A stretch of DNA of 48,465 bases. It comes from Candidatus Uhrbacteria bacterium (GTDB taxonomy: Bacteria; Patescibacteriota; Patescibacteriia; UBA9934; GWF2-40-263). The position numbers and the translations under genes are program-made. Shown in pieces: positions 42,793 to 48,465 of the stretch. Under the pieces are notes generated by a model. It was not told the origin of the DNA and did not search any database. It saw nothing but the letters and a program-made list of their open reading frames with translations. Location of the stretch: the NCBI GenBank assembly GCA_016844925.1, contig JAERTI010000053.1, positions 1-48,465 on the forward strand, read 5' to 3'. Numbering within the stretch: the first letter of the stretch is position 1; each line of letters opens with the position of its first letter.

Positions 42793-42847
42793 AAAAAAAC
42801 TAATGCCGCATCCCCGTTTTGAAGCCCGTTGCTTCAGGGGTTGCGGC
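42793..42847 (-). terminator. two-tier hairpin terminator of the small lipoprotein gene
   Basis: On the minus strand GCCGCAACCCC (42837-42847) pairs with GGGGATGCGGC (42805-42815) with one mismatch, enclosing an inner TGAAGC/GCTTCA stem, then ATTAGTTTTTTT. Confidence 0.75.
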
Positions 42848-42872
42848 CACGAAGGCGTCTAAATTGTTGAAA

Positions 42873-43241
42873 CTATCTGCGTGTAAACACTCCAGATTCA
42901 TAGTCCCACTTGAAGGTGATGCTTGCGTTGATGTCACCTTCTTCTTTTCCTGCAGCGCGACCAGCGTCGCTTACGTACGCCACTCTTGAGAACACACCCA
43001 GAACGATGGTGTTCGGATCGGTCGTCGACGGCACCACCTTGATGATGCATTCGTCCTCGATGTTCCCAATACCACACGTTCCTTCGGTGGCATTCATTAT
43101 TTGGATCATGAGATCCTCAGCGGTCGTCTTGTCACAGGTCTCGGTAGCCGGTGCGCTGTTGTGTGCATTGTCCGGCGCCAGCTGTATCGTGCACCCCGTG
43201 AGGGTGAGTAGAGCTGGGATGATCAGCAGTGATCGTCGCAT
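42873..43241 (-). CDS. small lipoprotein (122 aa), unknown
   Basis: The N-terminus RRSLLIIPALLTLTGC is a lipoprotein signal with lipobox LTGC, so the mature protein is lipid-anchored at Cys17. The rest has Cys pairs (ETCDKTTAEDLMIQIMN, GTCGIGNIEDEC) and a beta-rich end (NASITFKWDYESGVF). No family recognised. AAGGAGG lies 6 nt before the ATG, the best ribosome binding site in the window. It has a strong own promoter that overlaps the divergent DUF1905 promoter. Confidence 0.8.
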   Translation of the reverse strand: MRRSLLIIPALLTLTGCTIQLAPDNAHNSAPATETCDKTTAEDLMIQIMNATEGTCGIGNIEDECIIKVVPSTTDPNTIVLGVFSRVAYVSDAGRAAGKEEGDINASITFKWDYESGVFTRR

Positions 43242-43264
43242 GTAACCTCCTTGGGCGACACGTA

Positions 43265-43293
43265 TTTATACGCCAATTTTGCATTATTGTCAA
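43265..43293 (-). promoter_or_regulatory. promoter of the small lipoprotein gene
   Basis: TTGACA (43288-43293), 17-nt spacer, TATAAA (43265-43270) on the minus strand, near consensus. Its -35 lies inside the spacer of the divergent promoter. Confidence 0.85.
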
Positions 43294-43305
43294 TCCTGGT
43301 ATGAT
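43278..43305 (+). promoter_or_regulatory. promoter of the DUF1905-ABC transporter operon
   Basis: TTTGCA (43278-43283), 16-nt spacer, TATGAT (43300-43305) with extended TGG. Predicted start 43312. This makes ATG 43322 the first usable start for the DUF1905 gene. Confidence 0.65.
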
Positions 43306-43321
43306 GACGTCGATTGAGATC

Positions 43322-43612
43322 ATGAAGAAAATTCATTCAAAAGGAAACGTTTGGAAATACGCTGCCGACACGGGGGCGTGGTTTTTTGTTACGTTGGATC
43401 CGGCTGCTCGAGAGGCCTTTGACTGCCGCAAAGGGAAGCGATGTGGATGGGGGCAGGTGGCTGTGAGGGTCACGCTGGGTAACACGGTCTGGAAGACATC
43501 GGTGTTTCCCGATAAGAGGCATGGCTATGTCCTGCCGCTCAAAGCGCAGATTCGGAAAAAAGAGGGGATTAAAAAAGACGACATGATCGAAGTAATACTT
43601 GAAATGATATGA
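43322..43612 (+). CDS. DUF1905 family protein (96 aa)
   Basis: Matches the DUF1905 pattern: GNVWKYAADTGAWFFVTLDP, REAFDCRKGKRCGWGQVAVRVTLGNTVWKTSVFPDK, YVLPLKAQIRKKEGIKKDDMIEV. The family is a small beta barrel of unknown role. Longer starts at 43229 or 43301 overlap the promoter, so I use ATG 43322. Its stop overlaps the ABC ATPase start (ATGA), giving a three-gene operon. Confidence 0.85.
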   Translation: MKKIHSKGNVWKYAADTGAWFFVTLDPAAREAFDCRKGKRCGWGQVAVRVTLGNTVWKTSVFPDKRHGYVLPLKAQIRKKEGIKKDDMIEVILEMI

Positions 43613-44337
43613 GCGCACTTGAAATAAAACAGCTGACAAAAAAATACGACGACACGGTGGCCGTCGATGGTCTTGATCTCACCATTAAGCGAGGAGAGTT
43701 CTTTGGGCTTCTTGGTCCTAATGGGGCAGGGAAGAGTACAACGATTAAATGCATAACAGGCATCGCACAGTTTGATCAGGGGAGCATTACGGTGATGGGG
43801 CATGATGTGCAGAAGGATTACCAGGCCGCACGTGCAACCATTGGGCTTTCACCGCAGGAGTTTAATGCCGATATCTTCGCACCAATCGAAAAGATCCTCG
43901 ATTACGTTGGTGGGTACTTTGGCATGGCTAAGGGGTTGCGAGAGAAACGCATTGAGGAAGTGATTAAACAGTTTGGGCTCGAAGAGCATCGAGGGAAGCC
44001 GTTTGGAAAACTCTCTGGTGGGCTCAAGCGCCGGCTGATTCTGGCACGTGCGCTCATGCACGATCCTGACATTCTTATTCTGGATGAGCCAACGGCCGGG
44101 ATCGACGTTGAACAGCGACATGCGCTTTGGGACCACTTAAGAGACTTACACAAAGCAGGAAAGACCATCATTCTCACCTCTCACTATCTAGAAGAAGTGG
44201 AGAAGTTGTGTGACCGTGTGGTGGTGATTAATAAAGGAAAGAAGATTGCTGACTGGGATAAAGCTCACTTCACCAAAGGGGAGAATAATCTTGAAAAAGC
44301 GTACCTTGAGCTTACGCGTAACGATCTGCAGGTATGA
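43609..44337 (+). CDS. ABC transporter ATP-binding protein (ABC-2 / DrrA type)
   Basis: ATPase of an ABC-2 exporter. Walker A GPNGAGKST (about 37-45), Q-loop LSPQEF, signature LSGGLKRRL, Walker B ILILDEP, and the switch His in LTSHYLEE. Length 242 aa. It overlaps both neighbours by 4 nt (ATGA), so the DUF1905 protein, ATPase and permease are translated together. Relatives export drugs, polysaccharides or lipids; the substrate here is unknown. Confidence 0.95.
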   Translation: MSALEIKQLTKKYDDTVAVDGLDLTIKRGEFFGLLGPNGAGKSTTIKCITGIAQFDQGSITVMGHDVQKDYQAARATIGLSPQEFNADIFAPIEKILDYVGGYFGMAKGLREKRIEEVIKQFGLEEHRGKPFGKLSGGLKRRLILARALMHDPDILILDEPTAGIDVEQRHALWDHLRDLHKAGKTIILTSHYLEEVEKLCDRVVVINKGKKIADWDKAHFTKGENNLEKAYLELTRNDLQV

Positions 44338-45095
44338 ACATGATTCGACTCACAACGGTTTCTCGACGCGAGATTCAGCGCTTCCTGCGTATCCCGATTC
44401 AGACATTGGTATCCCCATGGATCTCAGCAACGCTGTATATTCTGGTTTTCGGTGTGATTGTCGGGAGCCGAATCGACTTTCTTGAAGGGATCGACTACAT
44501 CGATTTTGTCTTCCCAGGTATCCTCATGCTCCAGCTCATCGGTGGGGCCGTGGGGCAGAGTTCGTCATCGCTGTACTTCCAGCGTTGGACGCATGTGATT
44601 GACGAGATGCTTTCCTCGCCGCTTTCTTATGCCGAGATGATTTTTGGATACATTATCGGGGCTGTTGCTCGCGCCCTGGCAGTCGGCATGGGAATCTATG
44701 TAATCGCCCTGTTGTTTACAGATGCGACACCTGACCATGTGTTTGCGTTTCTTTTTTACCTTGTGACGATTGCGATTATCTTCTCACTCATTGGACTCAT
44801 CATTGGTCTCTGGGCGGAGAAGTTTGAGCATCTGAACGTCCTGCAGTCATTTGTCATCACGCCACTCATTTATGTAGGAGGCGTCTTCAACTCCATCGAC
44901 ATGCTTCCCGAGTCCATGCAGGGGATTGCGCGCTTGAATCCCTTTTTCTACATGGTCGATGGCCTGCGCTACTCAATGATCTCGTATTCCGAGAGTCCGC
45001 TTGTTGCTGGTGCTGTGGGGCTTGTTACCGTCGCTGTTGTGTTGTTCCTGACGGTGTGGACACTCTTCCATCGCGGGTGGAAGCTGCGAGCCTAG
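44334..45095 (+). CDS. ABC-2 type transporter permease
   Basis: Membrane partner of the preceding ATPase. Six hydrophobic segments can be seen across 253 aa (ISATLYILVFGVIVGSRI, FVFPGILMLQLIGGAVG, IIGAVARALAVGMGIYVIAL, FLFYLVTIAIIFSLIGLIIG, FVITPLIYVGGVFNSIDMLP, VTVAVVLFLTVWTLF). The pattern PLIYVGGVFNSIDMLPESMQ followed by LNPFFYMVDGLRYSM is typical of ABC-2 permeases such as NodJ/DrrB. The gene is convergent with the VOC/YecM-like gene, overlapping its stop by 4 nt. Confidence 0.93.
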   Translation: MNMIRLTTVSRREIQRFLRIPIQTLVSPWISATLYILVFGVIVGSRIDFLEGIDYIDFVFPGILMLQLIGGAVGQSSSSLYFQRWTHVIDEMLSSPLSYAEMIFGYIIGAVARALAVGMGIYVIALLFTDATPDHVFAFLFYLVTIAIIFSLIGLIIGLWAEKFEHLNVLQSFVITPLIYVGGVFNSIDMLPESMQGIARLNPFFYMVDGLRYSMISYSESPLVAGAVGLVTVAVVLFLTVWTLFHRGWKLRA

Positions 45096-45589
45096 AGTTC
45101 TTCTTTAATAATTTTCTCAATGAGCGCTTCAGGTTCCAGTCGAACCTTTAAGCCGCTCTCCAGTATGGTGTCGAACGTTGTGTGATGTGGTCGCACAACG
45201 TTTTTGAATTGAACACCTTTTGATTCAAGATCGCTGACAAGTGTTTCGATCGAATCTTGCTTAGGATAGATCTCGATGTGATCGAATCCGCTGACTTGAG
45301 AGTTGTTGGGTTTTTGATCAGATAGTTCCAAAAACCAAATATCTCCTAGTGAAGTTTTCAGTGGTTGGAGGAATTTAATGTAAGCAATAGGTCGACCTGC
45401 TATAGGGGATTGATGAATGTAGCTTGAATACGTTTCAAATAGAGTTCTGAGATATTCGAACTCTTCTCGGGAGCCGCATTTGTAACAAATGTGATCAGCA
45501 GTTGCTTGGGGTGTTGTGCTGGCGACCCAGGCGTCAAAAAATGTGACAGCTTTTTCTGCATCTAAGCGAAATGAATCGTAGGACATCAT
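45092..45589 (-). CDS. VOC/YecM-like protein (165 aa)
   Basis: Resembles the YecM branch of the vicinal-oxygen-chelate fold: DHICYKCGSREEFEYLR near residue 32, GRPIAYIKFLQPLK, LELSDQKPNNSQVSGFDHIEIYP and VRPHHTTFDTILESGLKVRLE near the end. His, Glu residues at the repeat positions could bind a metal. No reaction is established for YecM. Resident-type composition. ATG 45589 lies 9 nt after a TAGAAT box; a second ATG follows immediately. Confidence 0.75.
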   Translation of the reverse strand: MMSYDSFRLDAEKAVTFFDAWVASTTPQATADHICYKCGSREEFEYLRTLFETYSSYIHQSPIAGRPIAYIKFLQPLKTSLGDIWFLELSDQKPNNSQVSGFDHIEIYPKQDSIETLVSDLESKGVQFKNVVRPHHTTFDTILESGLKVRLEPEALIEKIIKEEL

Positions 45590-45598
45590 ATGAAGTCT

Positions 45599-45604
45599 AT
45601 TCTA
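45599..45604 (-). promoter_or_regulatory. -10 box of the VOC/YecM-like gene
   Basis: TAGAAT on the minus strand, 9 nt before the ATG; no good -35. The spacing is that of the leaderless promoters. Confidence 0.4.
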
Positions 45605-45613
45605 CCTTGTAAC

Positions 45614-45637
45614 AAAAAACCCTGCTGTGGAGCAGGG
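45614..45637 (-). terminator. terminator of the dehydrogenase gene
   Basis: CCCTGCT/AGCAGGG stem with a 4-nt loop, followed by TTTTTTG on the minus strand. A preceding hairpin AGCGAT/ATCGCT (45639-45657) overlaps the stop codon. Confidence 0.85.
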
Positions 45638-45655
45638 GAGCGATCCGTGTGATCG

Positions 45656-46663
45656 CTAGAGGTTGGTCAGCAGGTGGCTGACGTAACCGCTCGTGCTCAG
45701 CGTGCCGCCGGGGAGGTCCCGGGTGCGGTGACGCTTGAGGGTCTCGATGACGCCGAAGCGGAGTGCCTGGGCCAGCTCGAGGTGGCCGACGTGCTCGAGC
45801 AGCATGGCGCCCGAGAGGATCAGGGCCGTGGGGTTGGCCTTGCCCTGGCCGGCGATGTCGTCGGCGCTACCGTGGACGGACTCGAACAGAGCGATCTTGT
45901 CGCCGATGTTGGCGCCGGGGGCGACACCCAGCCCACCGATCACGCCGGCGCACAGGTCCGAGAGGATGTCTGCGAACATGTTCTCGGACACGATCACACC
46001 GAACTGCTGCGGTCGCATCACCAGCTGCATGGCCATGGCGTCGACCAGCAGGTGGTCCGCCTTGATTCCGTCGTACTGCGCCGCCACGGTCTCGAAGGCG
46101 TCCGTGTAGGCGCGTCCCCAGACCTTGTGGATGTTGCGCTTGGTCACCAGGGTCACGCGCCCGATGCCGGCCTCACGTGCGTGGTTGAACGCTCGCAGGG
46201 CGAGGCGATGCATGGCCTCTTCGGTGAAGTGTGCCACCAGGCGCACCTCGCGCGTGCCTACGGGACCCACGGACTCCTCGGAGCAGGCGTAGAGCCCCTC
46301 GGTGTTCTGCCGGTACAGGACGAGGTTGACGTTCTGACTCGTGCCGGGCAAGCCGACCGAGACGGCCGGGCGCACGCCCGCGTACAGGTCCAGCTGCTGG
46401 CGCAGACGGACGTTGACGCTCTTGAAACCGCCACCACCGGGGGTGTTGGTCGGGCCCTTGATCGCCAGGCCGACCTGACGGATCAGGTCCAGGGTCTCCT
46501 CGGGGAGCTCGTTGCCGGTCTCTTCCAGGCAAGCGAGTCCCGCCTTGGCCTTGATCCAGTCGATCTTGCCTCCGGTCATGTGGTCCAGCACCTGACGTGT
46601 GGCCTCCATGACCTCCGGCCCGATGCCGTCGCCGTCGATGTACACAATCCGCAGTCTGTTCAT
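45656..46663 (-). CDS. GC-rich isocitrate/isopropylmalate-type dehydrogenase (335 aa)
   Basis: Beta-decarboxylating dehydrogenase of the IDH/IPMDH family. Seen: GDGIGPEVM at the N-terminus, KGPTNTPGGGGFKSVNVRLRQQLDLYAGVRP (substrate Arg residues), RQNTEGLYA (in the position of REN(T/S)E, typical of IDH or homoisocitrate dehydrogenases), TKRNIHKVWG (catalytic Lys), SENMFADILSDL (metal-binding Asp) and ESVHGSADDIAGQGKANPTA (nucleotide-binding loop). Which substrate and NAD or NADP cannot be decided. No other TCA or Leu gene is near. AGGAG lies 6 nt before the ATG. Codons are extremely GC-rich, so transfer is likely. Confidence 0.92.
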   Translation of the reverse strand: MNRLRIVYIDGDGIGPEVMEATRQVLDHMTGGKIDWIKAKAGLACLEETGNELPEETLDLIRQVGLAIKGPTNTPGGGGFKSVNVRLRQQLDLYAGVRPAVSVGLPGTSQNVNLVLYRQNTEGLYACSEESVGPVGTREVRLVAHFTEEAMHRLALRAFNHAREAGIGRVTLVTKRNIHKVWGRAYTDAFETVAAQYDGIKADHLLVDAMAMQLVMRPQQFGVIVSENMFADILSDLCAGVIGGLGVAPGANIGDKIALFESVHGSADDIAGQGKANPTALILSGAMLLEHVGHLELAQALRFGVIETLKRHRTRDLPGGTLSTSGYVSHLLTNL

Positions 46664-46697
46664 GTTGTTCTCCTGTGCCCCTCGTGCGGGGATGGAG

Positions 46698-46726
46698 GTT
46701 ATAACAAACGATTTCGATCTTGTCTA
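46698..46726 (-). promoter_or_regulatory. promoter of the dehydrogenase gene
   Basis: TAGACA (46721-46726), 17-nt spacer, TATAAC (46698-46703) on the minus strand. The leader carries a CCCC/GGGG hairpin before the Shine-Dalgarno. Confidence 0.65.
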
Positions 46727-46733
46727 GAAATAA

Positions 46734-46759
46734 AAACCCCAGCGTTGTGCTGGGGTTTT
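46734..46759. terminator. terminator between the lipoprotein and dehydrogenase genes
   Basis: An 11-bp stem AAAACCCCAGC/GCTGGGGTTTT with GTTGT loop and T-runs on both strands. It ends the 199-aa lipoprotein gene and isolates the dehydrogenase unit. Confidence 0.85.
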
Positions 46760-46773
46760 CTTTGGTGGGAAGT

Positions 46774-47373
46774 TTATTTCCAAGTAAGGCTCTCAAGTGC
46801 AGCTGCTGCCGCTTCTTCGCCATCTGGATGTTGATAGGAGATGCGAATCGAGACGAGGCGGTCATCATGGATGTAGGAGTCACCGGGCCACCCAAGCTCG
46901 GTATAACGTCCTATTCCTTTACGGACAGATTCGTCTGCAAGGGTGGTTTCCTCGACGGACGCATGGTTGTTTTCAAGTTCTCGTGAGAGATAGTCATCGT
47001 TGAGTCGAATATCCAGGGAGAAGGCATTTGTGTCGTAGGTGGCCTCTACTCCAGGGCTGTCCTGGGGAACAAAGTTTCGAATAACGATTCGCTCAGAACT
47101 TGTGTCTGTGTCTTGATCAGCGTCTACGGTGATGATGAACTCATCTGTTTCAATAACGTCCTCACCAAGTTCATTTATCGTTATAGGTATGTCTGGTTCA
47201 AATTCTGGTGGTTGGTAATCAGCGGGGATTGGATCCAGTGTTTCGAAGATGCTCTCTGAGAGAACGGGATAGTCAGTTTCGCCAGATTCTTGGGTGACAT
47301 TACGTTCACAACCAGCACCTAGAAACAAGGCTGACAATGTGAGAATGGCGAGCCCAGCAAGTTTCTTATTCAT
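46774..47373 (-). CDS. lipoprotein of unknown function (199 aa)
   Basis: Signal AGLAILTLSALFLGAGC with lipobox GAGC gives lipid anchoring at Cys22. The mature protein is acidic, beginning with a Pro/Glu-rich linker (DPIPADYQPPEFEPDIP) and then a beta-strand region (FIITVDADQDTDTSSERIVIRNF, FSLDIRLNDDYLS, RLVSIRISYQHPD) without Cys. Resident composition. It starts 5 nt after the stop of the pseudouridine synthase gene, so it is probably in the same transcript. Confidence 0.85.
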   Translation of the reverse strand: MNKKLAGLAILTLSALFLGAGCERNVTQESGETDYPVLSESIFETLDPIPADYQPPEFEPDIPITINELGEDVIETDEFIITVDADQDTDTSSERIVIRNFVPQDSPGVEATYDTNAFSLDIRLNDDYLSRELENNHASVEETTLADESVRKGIGRYTELGWPGDSYIHDDRLVSIRISYQHPDGEEAAAAALESLTWK

Positions 47374-47378
47374 AGAAA

Positions 47379-48134
47379 TTATTTACGAGATCGCTTTTTC
47401 TTTTTTTGTTTTGGTGGAGGTCCTGGATCGAGTCCAACGAGCTTCTTTAGCTGCCTCACCTCACTCTCGGTCAGATGGCGCCAGTTTCCAACAGGGTAGC
47501 TCATAGGGATCTTAAGGGTTCCTACGCGTGTACGCTGAAGGGTGATGACGTCGTAACCTAGGGCTTCACACATGCGACGAATCTGTCGATTGCGTCCTTC
47601 GCGCAGAATGATGGCGAATTTGTAGGGGCCAAGCTGGCGAACTTTTGATGGGAGTGTTCGTCCGTCATCGAGGACAACACCGTTCTGCCAGCGGCCAATG
47701 TCGATTTTTTCGATTGGGCGGTCTACGCGTACCACGTACTCTTTTTCGTGTTCATAACGAGGGTGCATGAGGCGGTTTGAAAGAATGCCATCGTTTGTAA
47801 GCAAAAGGAGTCCTTCCGTTTTTACATCAAGACGGCCAACAGGGAAGATACGCTCGGGGTAGTCGAGCAGATCGATAATGTTGTCCTTCTTTCTTGTGTC
47901 GGTGGTAACAATGACCCCTGAAGGTTTATTCACCAAGAGGTAGATTTTCTTTGGTGGTTTTTTCCGGTCTCGTCCTTCAACGCGAACATCGTCGCCAGGG
48001 TTCACTTTTGATCCAAGGGTGGCGAGCTCATCGTTGATGAACACTTTCCCTTTTTCAATCAAACGATCAGCTTCTCTGCGGGAGCAGTAGCCGTGTGTAG
48101 AAAGGTATTTGTTAATGCGGATGGGTTCAGACAT
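47379..48134 (-). CDS. RluB/RsuA-family rRNA pseudouridine synthase
   Basis: Converts a uridine of rRNA to pseudouridine. An N-terminal S4 RNA-binding domain (RINKYLSTHGYCSRREADRLI, residues 5-60) precedes the catalytic domain, whose active-site Asp103 is in GRLDVKTEG. Later motifs LREGRNRQIRRMCEALG and RTRVGTLKI fit the RsuA/RluB/E/F group; target (23S or 16S) cannot be told. A basic tail (PKQKKKKRSRK) ends the protein. Length 251 aa. A TACCCT box 9 nt before the ATG may be the -10. Confidence 0.94.
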   Translation of the reverse strand: MSEPIRINKYLSTHGYCSRREADRLIEKGKVFINDELATLGSKVNPGDDVRVEGRDRKKPPKKIYLLVNKPSGVIVTTDTRKKDNIIDLLDYPERIFPVGRLDVKTEGLLLLTNDGILSNRLMHPRYEHEKEYVVRVDRPIEKIDIGRWQNGVVLDDGRTLPSKVRQLGPYKFAIILREGRNRQIRRMCEALGYDVITLQRTRVGTLKIPMSYPVGNWRHLTESEVRQLKKLVGLDPGPPPKQKKKKRSRK

Positions 48135-48192
48135 ATCGGGGGTAGGGTATAGGGGAAACCGTTTAGCGTCTAGTCTTAGGGGTTTTTGAAAG

Positions 48193-48215
48193 AAAAATGA
48201 CGCTCGGGGAGCGTC
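48193..48215 (-). terminator. terminator of the last GC-rich gene
   Basis: GACGCTC/GAGCGTC stem with a 3-nt loop and ATTTTTC on the minus strand. A second hairpin GACGC/GCGTC (48217-48232) overlaps the stop codon. Confidence 0.8.
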
Positions 48216-48230
48216 GGACGCGAAGTTGCG

Positions 48231-48465
48231 TCAGCGGGTCGGCGTGGAGCCGTCGGTGCACAGGCCGGTGAGGGCGTCGGGCGTCGAGGCGTCCGCGCAG
48301 GTGGGGGGCCTCAGGCCGGTCTTGAGCTTGTCGGCGGTCACGTTGACCTTGAGCCCGGAGCTCATGTCCACGTCCAGGCCTTCGGCGTCGATGCCGTCGC
48401 TGAACATCTCCACGAGGCCGGTGAACAGCGTCTCGTTGTTCTGGCCCGTCGGCGTCGTGGTGAAG
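48231..48465 (-). CDS. GC-rich gene, C-terminal 77 residues (5' end outside window)
   Basis: The frame is open to the window edge and ends in TGA at 48231. The visible part reads TPTGQNNETLFTGLVEMFSDG, then LDVDMSSGLKVNVTADKLK and CADASTPDALTGLCTDGSTP, with two Cys that could form a disulfide, suggesting an exported protein. No family recognised. GC-rich codons, a stop-codon hairpin and a terminator place it with the other insulated GC-rich units. Confidence 0.7.
   Translation of the reverse strand, partial: FTTTPTGQNNETLFTGLVEMFSDGIDAEGLDVDMSSGLKVNVTADKLKTGLRPPTCADASTPDALTGLCTDGSTPTR

Noticed and set aside
45674-46834. 386-aa plus-strand frame and a 240-aa minus-strand frame over the dehydrogenase gene
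   Set aside because: Both are low-complexity shadows (Val/Gly/Asp/His-rich or Arg/Pro-rich) of a GC-rich gene with clear family motifs in the chosen frame.

Overview
This window most likely comes from a Patescibacteria/CPR-type bacterium with about 50% GC and the standard genetic code (TGA is used as a stop throughout). I infer this lineage from gene content and style, not from a marker search. It carries compact housekeeping genes (topA, dprA, pth, der, lepB, hisS, rpsU, yqeY, ybeY, ftsA, ftsZ, nrdR, pyk), VirB2/TrbC-like membrane modules joined to large surface proteins, a very large Cys-rich secreted protein, and small families frequent in CPR genomes (DUF2200, DUF2164, single-domain GIY-YIG, LCP). 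Many first genes of transcription units look leaderless: a -10 box ends 7-10 nt before the ATG and no Shine-Dalgarno is present.

Layout. 1-3265: a tandem array of four paralogous secreted proteins (the first cut by the window edge) closed by a terminator shared with convergent topA. 3308-10302 (minus): LCP protein, der, pth and dprA form a near-contiguous unit; topA follows from its own promoter. 10448-13577 (plus): lepB, hisS, rpsU, then a yqeY frame that continues into a signal-peptide/pilin-like segment. 13688-29905 (plus): a surface/envelope cluster with a 640-aa Ig-like protein, a 3588-aa Cys-rich protein with a C-terminal von Willebrand A domain, and three single-pass membrane proteins with thrombospondin type 3 calcium-binding repeats, followed tightly by ybeY and a DgkA-type kinase. 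29924-35749: ftsA and ftsZ (division), then nrdR, htrA-like protease and pyruvate kinase.

35750-48465 is a different landscape. Ordinary genes (Fn3-like membrane protein, DUF2164, tRNA-Asp, GIY-YIG, DUF2200, EEP nuclease family, cupin, DUF1905 plus ABC transporter pair, VOC/YecM-like, lipoprotein, RluB-type synthase) alternate with single, markedly GC-rich genes. Each GC-rich gene tends to have its own AT-rich near-consensus promoter, often a Shine-Dalgarno, a small hairpin at or just after the stop codon, and a strong intrinsic terminator. These look like insulated one-gene units of foreign composition, and most encode unrecognised short proteins; one is an isocitrate/isopropylmalate-type dehydrogenase and one a GNAT-like protein. 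The GNAT unit has a leader that looks like an attenuator: a 15-codon leader ORF with tandem Trp codons, then an intrinsic terminator, then a second hairpin before the gene.

No CRISPR array, insertion sequence, rRNA or phage gene was seen.
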